64,000 nt of DNA, taken from DASZTV01 sp035550655. GTDB taxonomy: Bacteria > Actinomycetota > Actinomycetes > JAFAQI01. The position numbers and the translations under genes are program-made. The notes under the pieces are model-generated. The model was not told where the DNA came from. It ran no database searches and saw only the letters and a program-made list of their open reading frames with translations. The stretch covers positions 29,455 through 93,454 of the forward strand of contig DASZOU010000031.1 of the NCBI GenBank assembly GCA_035550655.1, read 5' to 3'. Shown here in pieces: positions 49,057 to 58,110 of the stretch. Every line of letters starts with the position of its first letter. Position 1 is the first letter of the stretch.

Positions 49057-50424
49057 GTGACCCCAGCCGCGACGAGCGCCGCTTCTGCCACTGCCAGGAC
49101 CACTCCAGCGAAGCGACGCAAGGCGGCAACACCCGCGGGTCGTCGCGCGTTCGTGCTCGACACGAGCGTTCTGCTGGCCGACCCGTCCGCGCTCGGCCGG
49201 TTCGCCGAGCACGAGGTGGTCCTGCCCGTCGTCGTGATCGCCGAGCTAGAGGCGAAGCGCAACCATCCTGAGCTGGGCTGGTTCGCACGGCAGTCGCTAC
49301 GGCTGCTCGACGACCTGCGCGCCCACCACGGCCGGCTCGACCAGCCGATCCCGGTGAACGAGTCCGGCGGGACGGTGCGGGTCGAGCTCAACCACAGCGA
49401 CGCGAGCGTGCTGCCGGCTGGCTATCGCCAGGGTGGCAACGACGCGCGGATCCTCACCGTCGCGTGCAACCTCGCCGCCGACGGCGTCGACGTCGTACTC
49501 GTCAGCAAGGACACCCCGATGCGGATCAAGGCCGCGAGCATCGGGATCGCGGTCCAGGAGTACCTCGCCGAGCAGGTCGAGTCCGGCTGGACCGGCATGA
49601 CCGAGCTCGACGTGAGTGGCGACGAGGTGGCGGCGCTGTACGCCGAGGAAGTGCTCGACCTTCCGGCGGCGCGTGACCTGCCGTGCCACACCGGCGTCGT
49701 ACTGCTCTCGGAACGCGGCAGCGCGCTGGCGCGGGTGTCGCCCGACAAGTCGTTGCGGCTGGTGCGCGGGGACCGCGACGCGTTCGGCATCCACGGCCGC
49801 AGCGCCGAGCAGCGCATCGCGCTCGACCTGCTGATGGACCCCGAGATCGGGATCATCTCGATGGGTGGCCGCGCCGGGACCGGCAAGTCTGCTCTGGCGC
49901 TCTGCGCGGGCCTCGACGCCGTTCTCGAGAAGCGACTCCACAAGAAGGTCGTCGTCTTCCGGCCGCTCTACGCGGTCGGCGGCCAGGACCTCGGTTACCT
50001 GCCCGGTAATGAGGCCGAGAAGATGACCCCCTGGGCGCAGGCGGTCTTCGACACCCTCGGCGCGCTCGTCCCCGAGCACGTCATCGACGAGGTCATCCAT
50101 CGCGACATGCTCGAGGTGCTGCCGCTCACGCACATTCGCGGCCGCAGCCTGCACGACGCGTTCGTGATCGTCGACGAGGCGCAGTCGCTCGAGCGCGGCG
50201 TGCTGCTGACGGTGCTGTCACGGATCGGCCAGAACTCCCGAGTCGTGCTCACGCACGACGTCGCGCAGCGCGACAACCTCCGCGTGGGTCGCCACGACGG
50301 TGTGGCTGCAGTCATCGAGGCGCTGAAGGGCCATCCGCTGTTCGCGCACGTGACGCTGGTGCGCTCCGAGCGGTCACCGATCGCCGCGCTGGTCACGGAG
50401 ATGCTCGAAGACCTCGGCATCTAA
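49057..50424 (+). CDS. PIN domain plus PhoH-like ATPase
   Basis: A 455-residue fusion. The N-terminal PIN domain (about 30-170) starts with RRAFVLDTSVLLADPSALGRF; Asp residues there and in GNDARILTVACN form a nuclease centre. The C-terminal PhoH domain has Walker A GGRAGTGKSALALC (about 269-282), VVVFRPLYAVGGQDLGYLPG, and Walker B FVIVDEAQSLERG. Related mycobacterial proteins (PhoH2-type) unwind and cleave RNA. The full-length fusion is normal in actinobacteria. The GTG at 49057 follows GGAGG; a longer frame to 48997 is less likely. Confidence 0.92.
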   Translation: MTPAATSAASATARTTPAKRRKAATPAGRRAFVLDTSVLLADPSALGRFAEHEVVLPVVVIAELEAKRNHPELGWFARQSLRLLDDLRAHHGRLDQPIPVNESGGTVRVELNHSDASVLPAGYRQGGNDARILTVACNLAADGVDVVLVSKDTPMRIKAASIGIAVQEYLAEQVESGWTGMTELDVSGDEVAALYAEEVLDLPAARDLPCHTGVVLLSERGSALARVSPDKSLRLVRGDRDAFGIHGRSAEQRIALDLLMDPEIGIISMGGRAGTGKSALALCAGLDAVLEKRLHKKVVVFRPLYAVGGQDLGYLPGNEAEKMTPWAQAVFDTLGALVPEHVIDEVIHRDMLEVLPLTHIRGRSLHDAFVIVDEAQSLERGVLLTVLSRIGQNSRVVLTHDVAQRDNLRVGRHDGVAAVIEALKGHPLFAHVTLVRSERSPIAALVTEMLEDLGI

Positions 50425-50451
50425 CCGTCTGCGGCCCCGGCCACCAAGCGA

Positions 50452-50570
50452 GATCCGGCGCTACGGATCGCGCAAGCAATGTGGCATTGCATGACCAATT
50501 CCCTCAGATTTCGAGGAAATCACTGGGGCAATGCCACATTGCTTGGCACGCACCAACGCTCGGGAGGTGC
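50452..50570. repeat. 119-bp palindromic repeat, copy 1
   Basis: This block matches 63734-63852 at 112 of 119 positions. It contains a perfect 18-bp inverted repeat, CAAGCAATGTGGCATTGC / GCAATGCCACATTGCTTG (50473-50490 and 50528-50545), around a 37-bp centre with a smaller dyad GATTTC-GAG-GAAATC. It sits between the PhoH gene and a small exported-protein gene. Non-coding; a REP/MITE-like element or regulatory RNA are possible. Confidence 0.85.
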
Positions 50571-50594
50571 GGTTCGCGCACGCGGTCGTGACGT

Positions 50595-50600
50595 TACGGT
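50595..50600 (+). promoter_or_regulatory. -10-like hexamer, predicted leaderless start
   Basis: TACGGT ends 6 nt before the GTG at 50607; no ribosome binding site is visible. Confidence 0.4.
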
Positions 50601-50606
50601 GCACCT

Positions 50607-51173
50607 GTGCGGGCGTCGGCGCGTCGAAGGTTCCTGCTGGGCGGGTTGATCGTCGCCGTCCTCATCACGGGCTTAGCGACGTGGCTGGTCAAGCGGCCGT
50701 CTGCATCCGACCGCTCGGCATCGCGTCTGGCCGAGCTGGGCGCACCGTTGCCGGGTTTGCCAGCGGTTGGCAAGAACGCTCACACCAGTCCCTCCTGTGA
50801 AGCTTTCCGTTCGTGTGTTTCTGCGTCATCTACTTGGCAACTCGCCAACCAGGCCACACGATTCGCGTCTGTGGTGCTGCGAGTCGATCAGTGGGCAGCC
50901 CGCAGGGGCCTCCACGATGTGGTGTGGAACTGCGGCCCTCAAGCCGGAGGTCCATTCGGTACACGCGCGGCCCCTGGTTGCCTCGCGGGATTCAGCGACG
51001 GGAACTCTGACGAGTCCGTGTTTGTGGCCGTCACCTTCGAACAGGCGGGGTTCCCGTCAGTGAGCGCAACGTGGGACGGCACCAAGCAAGTAGCAGGGTC
51101 TGCAGAGTTGGGTGCGGCGCTGGTCCGCACCATTTCGACGCAGGTCGTAGTCGGCGTCGGGCGCATCGAATAG
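50607..51173 (+). CDS. Unknown exported or membrane-anchored protein (188 aa)
   Basis: A 188-residue protein with a twin-Arg-free, basic N-terminus and one hydrophobic helix (RRRFLLGGLIVAVLITGLATWLV), then an extracytoplasmic domain with four cysteines (CEAFRSCVSA; WNCGPQ; APGCLAG) that may form disulfides. No family recognised. It starts with GTG behind a TACGGT hexamer. The palindromic repeat lies 36 bp upstream. The 241 bp after it (51174-51414) hold no gene I can support, though a TACTGT promoter element lies at the end. Confidence 0.65.
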   Translation: MRASARRRFLLGGLIVAVLITGLATWLVKRPSASDRSASRLAELGAPLPGLPAVGKNAHTSPSCEAFRSCVSASSTWQLANQATRFASVVLRVDQWAARRGLHDVVWNCGPQAGGPFGTRAAPGCLAGFSDGNSDESVFVAVTFEQAGFPSVSATWDGTKQVAGSAELGAALVRTISTQVVVGVGRIE

Positions 51174-51401
51174 CGGGACGCCCGTCGAGCCCAGCTAGAC
51201 GAGCAAGATCACGTCGACTGGGGCAAGCGACATTGGACGCACCGAAACGACCCGAACTGCCGCTGCCCGGCGTTCTGGATTGGTCCTCATCAGCGCCGAC
51301 GCCCGGTTCGCGGACGGTCAGCACCTTCGGCAAGGGGACCGGACCCGGCCAGGTCGCGGCTGTACCTAGCGGTTCACAGCCCGATATGCGTCCTGCGCGC
51401 G

Positions 51402-51407
51402 TACTGT
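51402..51407 (+). promoter_or_regulatory. -10-like hexamer, predicted leaderless start
   Basis: TACTGT ends 7 nt before the ATG at 51415. Confidence 0.35.
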
Positions 51408-51414
51408 CATCGCC

Positions 51415-51543
51415 ATGGCGAACAAGAACAAGGGCGGCCGCGAGGCACGCAAGCCCAAGGCGAGCAAGAAGGCCAAGGGTGTGCCGGTGACCCCGACGCA
51501 GATCATCCCGCCGCCGAAGCCGAAGACCGACAACTCGAACTAA
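51415..51543 (+). CDS. Small basic Lys/Pro-rich protein (42 aa)
   Basis: A 42-residue, strongly basic protein: KNKGGREARKPKASKKAKG, then VPVTPTQIIPPPKPKTDNSN. It has no hydrophobic segment and is probably disordered, possibly nucleic-acid binding. Small proteins of this look occur in other actinobacteria. A TACTGT -10-like element 7 nt upstream supports it as an expressed gene. It is convergent with fumC, 24 bp away. Confidence 0.6.
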   Translation: MANKNKGGREARKPKASKKAKGVPVTPTQIIPPPKPKTDNSN

Positions 51544-51567
51544 GGCCCGGGCGGCGCTGGGCGGTGC

Positions 51568-52971
51568 TCAGCGTCCGTGGGGGTAGGCCATCGCCAGTAC
51601 GTCGAGTGCCTCGTCGAGTTGTGCCTCGGTGACCTGGCCTTCGCCGTCGCCCATGAAACCGAGGTCGATGACCGCCTGCCGCACCGTCGTGCCGTCAGCC
51701 AGGGCCTTCTTGGCCGCCTTCGCCGCGTTCTCGTAACCGATGTAGCGGTTGAGCGGGGTCACGATCGACGGGGAGGACTCGGCGTACGCCCGGCAGCGAT
51801 CGACGTCCGCCGTCGTGCCGTCGATGCAACGGTCGGCGAGCAGCCGTGAGCAGTTGGCGATCAACCGGATCGACTCGAGCAGGTTGCGCGCGATCACCGG
51901 CAACATGACGTTGAGCTCGAGGTTGCCGGCGGCGCCACCGAACGCAACCGCCGCGTCGTTGCCCATGACCTGAGCGACGATCTGGCACACGGCCTCAGGG
52001 ATGACCGGGTTGACCTTGCCCGGCATGATCGACGAGCCCGGCTGCAGATCGGGCAGGTGGATCTCACCCAGGCCGGCGCGGGGACCTGACGACATCCAGC
52101 GCAGGTCGTTCGCAAGCTTGTACAGGCCCGCCGCGATCGTGCGGAGCTGCCCGCTTGCCTCGATCAGAGCGTCGCGAGCGCCCTGTGCCTCGAAGTGGTT
52201 GCGTGCCTCGGTGAGCGGCAGCTCGAGCGTCTTCGCGAGTGCTTTGACGACCATGTCGGCGAAGCCTGCGGGCGCGTTGATGCCGGTGCCGACCGCGGTG
52301 CCGCCGAGCGGCAGCTCACCGATGCGCGGCAGCGACGCCTCGAGTCGCTCCACGCCGTAACGAACCGCCGCTGCGTACCCGCCGAACTCCTGACCGAGTG
52401 TCACCGGCGTCGCGTCCATGAGGTGAGTGCGGCCGCTCTTGACGACGTCGGCCCACTCCGCCGCCTTGCGCGACAGCGAGGCTTCGAGGTGACGAAGCGC
52501 CGGGATGAGGTCGCCGACGATGGACCGCACCGCAGCGATGTGGATGGCTGATGGGAAGACGTCGTTCGAGGACTGCGAAGCGTTGACGTGATCGTTGGGA
52601 TGCACGTCACGACCGAGCGAGCGGCTGGCGAGCGTCGCGATGACCTCGTTCGCGTTCATGTTGCTCGAGGTGCCCGAACCGGTCTGGTAGACGTCGATCG
52701 GAAACGCGCTGTCGTGCTTCCCGTCGGAGACTTCGGTGGCGGCTTGCACGATGGCCTTCGCGACGTCCGGGTCGAGTACGCCGAGCTCCGCGTTGGCCTG
52801 CGCCGCCGCCGCCTTGATCGCCCCAAGGGCCCCGATCAGCGCCGGGTCGATGGTGACGCCGGACAGCGGGAAGTTCTCCACCGCCCGCTGCGTCTGGGCG
52901 CGCCACAGTGCGTCCTTGGGCACGCGTACGTCGCCCATTGAGTCGTGCTCGATGCGGAACTCGTCGGTCAT
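51568..52971 (-). CDS. fumC: Fumarase class II
   Basis: A 467-residue class II fumarate hydratase, interconverting fumarate and malate in the TCA cycle. Three superfamily regions are intact: YQTGSGTSSNMNANEVIATLA, SGRTHLMDATPVTLGQEFGGYAAAV, and the catalytic loop PGSSIMPGKVNPVIPEAVCQI. It starts with ATG and reads towards the small basic gene. 46 bp upstream on the map is the end of the glpX gene in the same orientation, so glpX and fumC may be cotranscribed. Confidence 0.97.
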   Translation of the reverse strand: MTDEFRIEHDSMGDVRVPKDALWRAQTQRAVENFPLSGVTIDPALIGALGAIKAAAAQANAELGVLDPDVAKAIVQAATEVSDGKHDSAFPIDVYQTGSGTSSNMNANEVIATLASRSLGRDVHPNDHVNASQSSNDVFPSAIHIAAVRSIVGDLIPALRHLEASLSRKAAEWADVVKSGRTHLMDATPVTLGQEFGGYAAAVRYGVERLEASLPRIGELPLGGTAVGTGINAPAGFADMVVKALAKTLELPLTEARNHFEAQGARDALIEASGQLRTIAAGLYKLANDLRWMSSGPRAGLGEIHLPDLQPGSSIMPGKVNPVIPEAVCQIVAQVMGNDAAVAFGGAAGNLELNVMLPVIARNLLESIRLIANCSRLLADRCIDGTTADVDRCRAYAESSPSIVTPLNRYIGYENAAKAAKKALADGTTVRQAVIDLGFMGDGEGQVTEAQLDEALDVLAMAYPHGR

Positions 52972-53017
52972 CCGCCCATTGTCTCGCGCCCGCTCGCGGC
53001 GCTGACGGCGCCCTGGC

Positions 53018-54013
53018 TCAGGCGTGACGTTCGAAGTCGACTTCGCTGTACTCCCGCAGCTTCGTCAGCTGGTGATCACTGTGGATCGAGCGGATCGTCC
53101 CGCTCTTCGACCGCATCACCAGCGAGTGGGTGGTGGCCCCGCCCGCGCGGTAGCGGACGCCCTCGAGCAGCTCGCCGTCGGTGACCCCGGTCGCCACGAA
53201 GAACACGTTGTCGCCGGAGACCAGGTCGTTGGTCGACAACACCTGGTTGAGGTCGTGGCCGGCGTCGAGAGCCCGCTGCCGTTCGGCGTCATCGCGCGGC
53301 CAGAGCTTGCCGAGGATCACCCCACCGAGGCACTTCACCGCGCACGCGGCGATGATCCCCTCCGGCGTACCGCCGATCCCCAGCAGCAGGTCCGCGCCGG
53401 CGCCTTCGCGCACCGCCATGATCGCGCCGGCGACGTCGCCGTCGCTGATGAACTTGATCCGCGCCCCCGCCTCGCGGACCTCCTTGACGAGGTCGTCGTG
53501 ACGGGGCCGGTCGAGAAGAATCACCGTCACGTCTTCAGGGGACGCGCCCTTGGCCTTCGCGACCGCGTTGATGTTGTGCTCGACCGGCGCATCGATGTCG
53601 ACGAGGCTGGCGGCCGCCGGACCGGTCACCAGCTTCTGCATGTAGAACACCGCTGACGGGTCGTACATCGCGCCGCGTTCCGCGACGGCCATGACGGCAA
53701 TCGCGTTGCTCATGCCTTTCGCGGTCAACGTGGTGCCGTCGATCGGGTCCACCGCGACGTCGCACTCCGGTCCGCTGCCGTCGCCGACGCTCTCGCCGTT
53801 GTAGAGCATCGGCGCTTCGTCCTTCTCGCCTTCGCCGATCACGACGACACCGGCCATCGACACGGTGGAGACGAGCTTGCGCATCGCGTTGACGGCGGCC
53901 TGGTCGGCGCCGTTCTTGTCGCCGCGGCCGACCCACCGACCGGCTGCCATCGCGGCAGCTTCGGTGACGCGGACGAGCTCGAGCGCAAGGTTGCGGTCGG
54001 GGCGTTCGCTCAT
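53018..54013 (-). CDS. glpX: Class II fructose-1,6-bisphosphatase
   Basis: A 331-residue GlpX-type FBPase, the usual gluconeogenic phosphatase of actinobacteria. Metal-binding motifs are GRGDKNGADQAAVNAMR near the start, VVIGEGEKDEAPMLYNGE, and VDPIDGTTLTAKGMSNAI. The later LLGIGGTPEGIIAACAVKCLGG stretch is also typical. The ATG at 54013 fits the family's N-terminus (SERPDRNLALELVRVTEAAA); a longer frame upstream is not supported. Divergent from the TetR gene with 44 bp between starts. Confidence 0.96.
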   Translation of the reverse strand: MSERPDRNLALELVRVTEAAAMAAGRWVGRGDKNGADQAAVNAMRKLVSTVSMAGVVVIGEGEKDEAPMLYNGESVGDGSGPECDVAVDPIDGTTLTAKGMSNAIAVMAVAERGAMYDPSAVFYMQKLVTGPAAASLVDIDAPVEHNINAVAKAKGASPEDVTVILLDRPRHDDLVKEVREAGARIKFISDGDVAGAIMAVREGAGADLLLGIGGTPEGIIAACAVKCLGGVILGKLWPRDDAERQRALDAGHDLNQVLSTNDLVSGDNVFFVATGVTDGELLEGVRYRAGGATTHSLVMRSKSGTIRSIHSDHQLTKLREYSEVDFERHA

Positions 54014-54057
54014 GCCTCGATCCTGCCATGCCAGAGTGAGGGAGGAGGACGACGTCG

Positions 54058-54669
54058 ATGGCCACCCCTGATCGAGGCTCGGCACGTGCCCGGGCCACCC
54101 GGGCGGCGCTGCTCGCCGCTGCGCGTGAGACCTTCGCCGCCGGTGGCTTCGCGGACGCCAATATCACCGATGTCGTGGCGCGCGCCGGCGCCAGCGTCGG
54201 CAGCCTCTACCACCACTTCGGCGGCAAGGCGGACCTCTACCTCGCGTTGTTCGAGGACTACCAGAACCGGCAGGAGCAGCGCGCGGCGGAGTCGGTGCGC
54301 CAGGCGCGCGCCGGGGGTCTGCGCGACTCGATGCAGCTGTGGCTCGTCGGCGCGCGCGCCTACCTGCTCGGGTGCTGGGAGGAGCGGGACCTGGCCCGGG
54401 TGTTCCTCGACGGCGGTGGGCCACCCGGGTTCGAGCTGATCGCGCGGCGTCGTTACCGCGAGTGGGTCCGGGTCAACGCCGCACTGCTCAACACCGACGA
54501 CGAGCCGCTCGGCGAGACGCTCGTCGTGGTCCTGACGAGCGTCGTCGCGGAAGCGGGTCGCGAGGTCGCCATCCAGGAGAGCGAGGAGACCGCGGTCCGG
54601 CTCGCGGACGAGTTCGTCGAGCTGCTCGGCAGGATCGGGAAGCCGGCGGCCTCAGACGCGACCGTGTGA
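54058..54669 (+). CDS. TetR-family regulator
   Basis: A 203-residue TetR protein. The helix-turn-helix domain is ATRAALLAAARETFAAGGFADANITDVVARAGASVGSLYHHFGGKADLYLALFEDY (residues about 11-66). A helical ligand domain follows. The ATG is preceded by GGAGGAGG. It stands divergent from glpX and convergent with the nitroreductase gene. The target is unknown. Confidence 0.92.
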   Translation: MATPDRGSARARATRAALLAAARETFAAGGFADANITDVVARAGASVGSLYHHFGGKADLYLALFEDYQNRQEQRAAESVRQARAGGLRDSMQLWLVGARAYLLGCWEERDLARVFLDGGGPPGFELIARRRYREWVRVNAALLNTDDEPLGETLVVVLTSVVAEAGREVAIQESEETAVRLADEFVELLGRIGKPAASDATV

Positions 54670-54709
54670 CGCCGTACGCCGACCGCCGCGCTGCGGGCGG
54701 GAGAGGGAG

Positions 54710-55315
54710 CTACCAATGCCCCCGGTGGACGACGTCGGAGGTGTCGCGACGGCGTGAGCCGAGATTGCGCCGTGGCGCGTCGTCGGCCTCATGGCCGAAG
54801 CAGACCACTCCGACGACGTCGTGGTCTTCCGGTACGCCGAACTCGGTCCGGAAGGCGGGAATGACCGCTGGCGCCATGCCCATGAACAAAGCGCCGAGAC
54901 CCTCGTCGACCGCTTGCAGCAGCATCAGCAGCGCCACCATTCCGGTGTCGACGTGCCAGTACGGAACCGGCCAGCGGCTCTCGTCGCGATCCGTCCACCC
55001 CTTGTCCGGCATCGCGTAACGGTCGAGATAGGCGCGTTTGCACGACAGCGTCACCGCGATCACCGGCGCCCGCATCACCCCGGCGAGCGTCTCGGCCGGC
55101 CAGCTGGCGGTCTCCTGCGGAGTCTTCGTCACCGCCCAGAACCGCTGCCGGTCAGCCGCCTCGGTGAGCAGGACGATCGCGTAGCCCTGCGAGAACCCCG
55201 CCGACGGAGCGCGCAGCCCGGCGGCGATGACGCGATCGACGACCGCAGGGTCGACAGGCCGCTCGTCGTAGTGACGCACCATGCGGCGCCGGCGCAGGAC
55301 ATCGGCGAGCTCCAC
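54710..55315 (-). CDS. Nitroreductase-family flavoprotein
   Basis: A 201-residue FMN-dependent nitroreductase-fold protein. The FMN-binding N-terminal motif is VLRRRRMVRHYDERPVDPAVVDRVIAAGLRAPSAGFSQGYAI, and the C-terminal half contains GMVALLMLLQAVDEGLGALFMGM. Such enzymes reduce nitro compounds, quinones or F420/flavin partners; the natural substrate is unknown. GTG start. It is convergent with the TetR gene. Confidence 0.9.
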   Translation of the reverse strand: MELADVLRRRRMVRHYDERPVDPAVVDRVIAAGLRAPSAGFSQGYAIVLLTEAADRQRFWAVTKTPQETASWPAETLAGVMRAPVIAVTLSCKRAYLDRYAMPDKGWTDRDESRWPVPYWHVDTGMVALLMLLQAVDEGLGALFMGMAPAVIPAFRTEFGVPEDHDVVGVVCFGHEADDAPRRNLGSRRRDTSDVVHRGHW

Positions 55316-55347
55316 GGCTCCTTCCTACCGCCGGCGGGCGCAACGCG

Positions 55348-55839
55348 TCATCCGGCGGCGTGCCGCCGCTCGTGCTCGAGCAGCCACGACTTCGTGTCGA
55401 GCCCGTACAGGTAGCCCCCTGCGCCGCCGCCGGTGCGCAGGATCCGGTGACACGGGATGATCGGCGCGATCCGGTTGCGTGCGCAGGCGCTGCCCGCTGC
55501 CCGGACTGCTCGGGGGCGGCCCACGCGGTCGGCGAGCTCGGCGTAGCTGATCGTCTGGCCGGCGGGCACCTCGCGCATGACCTTCCACGCGGCTTGGTAG
55601 AACTCCCCGCCGGGTTGGTCGACGGCGAGGTCGTCCAGCGCCGTGATCGCGCCGGCGAAGTACGCCTCGAAGACTCGCCGGATCGACCCGAGGTCATCGA
55701 GGCGCACCGCCTCGCGGGCATCGACGCGTGCGGCCATCTCGTCGATCGTGGCGAAGCCGGCCGCGACGACGACGCCGTCGCGCGCCAGGATCGCGAGCGA
55801 CCCGGCCGGGGTCGTCAGGGTGGTCGCGTCGAGTGTCAT
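55348..55839 (-). CDS. ogt: Methylated-DNA-protein cysteine methyltransferase
   Basis: A 163-residue O6-alkylguanine-DNA alkyltransferase that moves the alkyl group from DNA to its own cysteine. The acceptor Cys130 is in RNRIAPIIPCHRILRTGG, and the helix-turn-helix part is EVPAGQTISYAELADRVGRPRAVRA. The start at 55839 overlaps the stop of the upstream Ada/AlkA gene by 4 nt, so the two repair enzymes are cotranscribed. Length is normal. Confidence 0.96.
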   Translation of the reverse strand: MTLDATTLTTPAGSLAILARDGVVVAAGFATIDEMAARVDAREAVRLDDLGSIRRVFEAYFAGAITALDDLAVDQPGGEFYQAAWKVMREVPAGQTISYAELADRVGRPRAVRAAGSACARNRIAPIIPCHRILRTGGGAGGYLYGLDTKSWLLEHERRHAAG

Positions 55840-57269
55840 CGCGTTGCCTCCGTCGTCAGCAGGAAGTCGGTCCACACGTGCATGGCGGCGTACGCGCGCC
55901 ACGGGCTCCACCGCGCGGCCTGGGCGGGGTCCGCACGCCGGCGCAGCACCAGGTCGGTGCCGGGGTACGCGTCGGGATCGCCGAGCGCCCGCATCGCGAC
56001 GTACTCCGCCGTCCACGGGCCGATGCCGGGCAGCGCCAGCATCCGCCGGCGCGCCTCGTCGCGGTCGGCGGCCGGGTCCAGCACCAGCTCGCCGGACAGC
56101 GCGGCGACCGCAGCGGCGCGGAGCGAGGCGCGGCGTGATGCGGTCAACCCAATCCCGTCGTACGACGCGTCGGCGAGTGCCTCGGGCGTGGGGAAGCGGT
56201 GCGTGAGCGTCCCGACCGGGGCGTCGAGCGGCTTGCCGTAGGCGGTTACGAGCCGGCTCGCAAACGTGTGGGCGGCGCGCAGCGACACCTGCTGGGCGAT
56301 GATCGTGCGGACGAGGAGCTCGAAGCCGTCGGTGGTGCCGGGTACCCGAAGTCCGGGCCGCGCGCGGACCATGGCGGCGAGCAGCTTGTCCCGGCCGAGT
56401 ACGTCGTCGACCGCGACCGGGTCCGCGTCCGCATCGACGAGCCGCCGGCTTCGCGTCACGGCGTCGGGCAGCGCGCGGACGTCGTCGACTGCGGTCGTCA
56501 ACGTGATGCCTGTGGGTTCAAGCCGCAACGTGGCGATCCCGCCACTCGGAAGCACGCGGCGGTACTCGTCGCCGTCCAGCTCCTCGATCCCCGCTACCAG
56601 GTGCTGGCCGAGCCAGGTGCGCAGCGCGGCCACGGCGTATGGCCGGCGGACACCGAGCCGCAGCGTCAGCGCGCCGGTGCCGGGCACGTCACGCACCGGG
56701 CGGCGGCGCAGCTCGCGGGGCGGCAGGCCGAAGTGCTCGCGCATCGTGTCGTTGAACTGCCGCACGCTCGCGAACCCGGCAGCGAACGCCACCTCGCTGA
56801 TCGGAAGCTCCGTCGCGTCGAGGAGCAGGCGTGCCGTCTGCGCTCGTCTCGTTCGCGCGAGGGCCAGCGGGCCGGCTCCCACCTCCGCGACCAGGACGCG
56901 GTGCAGATGGCGTTCGCTGACGTGCAGGTTCCGGGCCAGCGCCGGTACCCCGCTGCCCTCCGTGGCGCTGCCGTCGAGAGCCCCGGCAGCGATCGCGCGC
57001 AGTGCGCGCGCGGCGAGGTCGCCGCGAACATCCCACTCGCGCGAGCCGGGAGCGGCCTCCGGCCGGCATCGCTTGCAGGCCCGGAATCCTGCGGCGACCG
57101 CCGCAGCAGCGCACGGATAGAAGCGAACGTTCTGCCGCTTCGGCGTCTGCGCGGGACACGACGGCCGGCAGTAGATCCCGGTGGTCGTCACCGCTGTGAC
57201 GAAGCGCCCGTCGAACCGCGCGTCGCGGCTCGCGACGGCGCGGTAGCAGCGGTCCGGGTCTTCGCGCAT
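55836..57269 (-). CDS. alkA: Ada regulator/AlkA DNA-3-methyladenine glycosylase fusion
   Basis: A 477-residue fusion. Residues 1-75 are the Ada metal-binding domain with Cys34, Cys38, Cys65 and Cys68 (TGIYCRPSCPAQ, FRACKRCRPE); Cys34 would accept methyl groups from phosphotriesters. An AraC-type helix-turn-helix pair follows (LARNLHVSERHLHRVLVAEVG; ISEVAFAAGFASVRQFNDTM). From about residue 185 comes the AlkA domain with the helix-hairpin-helix LPGIGPWTAEYVAMRALGDPDAYPGTDLVL, whose Asp is catalytic. It thus both senses methylation and excises alkylated bases. The start was set at 57269, where the conserved REDPDRCYRAVASRDARFDG begins. Confidence 0.94.
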   Translation of the reverse strand: MREDPDRCYRAVASRDARFDGRFVTAVTTTGIYCRPSCPAQTPKRQNVRFYPCAAAAVAAGFRACKRCRPEAAPGSREWDVRGDLAARALRAIAAGALDGSATEGSGVPALARNLHVSERHLHRVLVAEVGAGPLALARTRRAQTARLLLDATELPISEVAFAAGFASVRQFNDTMREHFGLPPRELRRRPVRDVPGTGALTLRLGVRRPYAVAALRTWLGQHLVAGIEELDGDEYRRVLPSGGIATLRLEPTGITLTTAVDDVRALPDAVTRSRRLVDADADPVAVDDVLGRDKLLAAMVRARPGLRVPGTTDGFELLVRTIIAQQVSLRAAHTFASRLVTAYGKPLDAPVGTLTHRFPTPEALADASYDGIGLTASRRASLRAAAVAALSGELVLDPAADRDEARRRMLALPGIGPWTAEYVAMRALGDPDAYPGTDLVLRRRADPAQAARWSPWRAYAAMHVWTDFLLTTEATR

Positions 57270-57328
57270 GACCTCATCCTGCACCGCCGAGCTGGCTGGC
57301 TCTGGCGGTTTTCGGACATCGCCGTCGG

Positions 57329-57913
57329 ATGACCGAAACTGGAGTGGTGAGTGGTGACCCGGCAGTCGGTTCCGCGCCGGCGCGGTCGAAGCGCCTGTCG
57401 GGGACCGCGGTCGACATGGTGCGCTCGCTCGGGCTGCTCCTCGTCATCATCGCGGTGACGTTGGTCTTCGTGCCCGGTCTGCTGCACCCGAGCAAGTCGC
57501 AGCGGGTCCGGCCGGTGGCCTTCGCCGACGACGTACAGGGCTTCCGCCAGGTGACCGGCCTCGCCGCGGTGACGCCACGCGGGCTCGGTTCCGGCTGGTA
57601 CGCGAACTCGGCGGCGCTGACGTATCGCCGGACCGTCGCGCACCTGCGGATCGGCTGGGTCACCCCGACCAAGGACTACGCCGCGCTGCACGAGGGCAAC
57701 GGGCCCGCGGCGACGTTCGTTCGTACCGTGCTCGGCAGCCGAGGGCTGACATCGATCGCGACGGTCAACGTCGGCGGCGATCGGTGGACCGAGAGCAAGT
57801 CGGACGCCGGTGAGCTCTCGCTGTCGCGCACCGCCGGCCGGATCACGATCGTGATCACCGGCAGCGCGAGCCTTGCCCAGCAGCGGCAGCTTGCGGCTGC
57901 GGTGAGCGCTTAG
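57329..57913 (+). CDS. DUF4245 membrane-anchored protein
   Basis: A 194-residue protein with a short cytoplasmic N-terminus, one membrane helix (MVRSLGLLLVIIAVTLVFVPGLL) and an extracytoplasmic domain of the DUF4245 family (PVAFADDVQGFRQVTGLAAVTPRGLGSGWYANSAALTYRR and LRIGWVTPTKDYAALHEGN). Conserved in actinobacteria next to exonuclease VII and IspH genes; function unknown. The stop overlaps that of the convergent xseB gene by 4 nt. Start is uncertain within a few codons because no ribosome binding site is seen. Confidence 0.87.
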   Translation: MTETGVVSGDPAVGSAPARSKRLSGTAVDMVRSLGLLLVIIAVTLVFVPGLLHPSKSQRVRPVAFADDVQGFRQVTGLAAVTPRGLGSGWYANSAALTYRRTVAHLRIGWVTPTKDYAALHEGNGPAATFVRTVLGSRGLTSIATVNVGGDRWTESKSDAGELSLSRTAGRITIVITGSASLAQQRQLAAAVSA

Positions 57914-58110
57914 TCCTCCGGCGGGCGCGCGGCGTCCAGCCGGGCGCGGGCGCCATCGAGGCGCTCGCGGCAGATCTTCGCCAGCTCCTCGCCGCGCTCC
58001 CACAGCGCCAGGGACTCTTCCAAGGTGCTGCCGCCGGCCTCGAGCCGGCGCACCACGTCGGCGAGCTCGTCGCGTGCCTGCTCGTAGCTGAGCGGCTGCT
58101 CGTCGCTCAC
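57910..58110 (-). CDS. xseB: Exodeoxyribonuclease VII small subunit
   Basis: A 66-residue XseB: SYEQARDELADVVRRLEAGGSTLEESLALWERGEELAKICRERLDGARARLDAA. It is the helical small subunit that assembles on XseA to form exonuclease VII, which degrades single-stranded DNA from both ends. The GTG start overlaps the xseA stop by 4 nt. Confidence 0.96.
   Translation of the reverse strand: MSDEQPLSYEQARDELADVVRRLEAGGSTLEESLALWERGEELAKICRERLDGARARLDAARPPED

Noticed and set aside
49140..49620. PIN domain as a VapC toxin with a partner antitoxin
   Set aside because: The PIN domain is fused to PhoH, a normal actinobacterial housekeeping arrangement, and no antitoxin gene precedes it.
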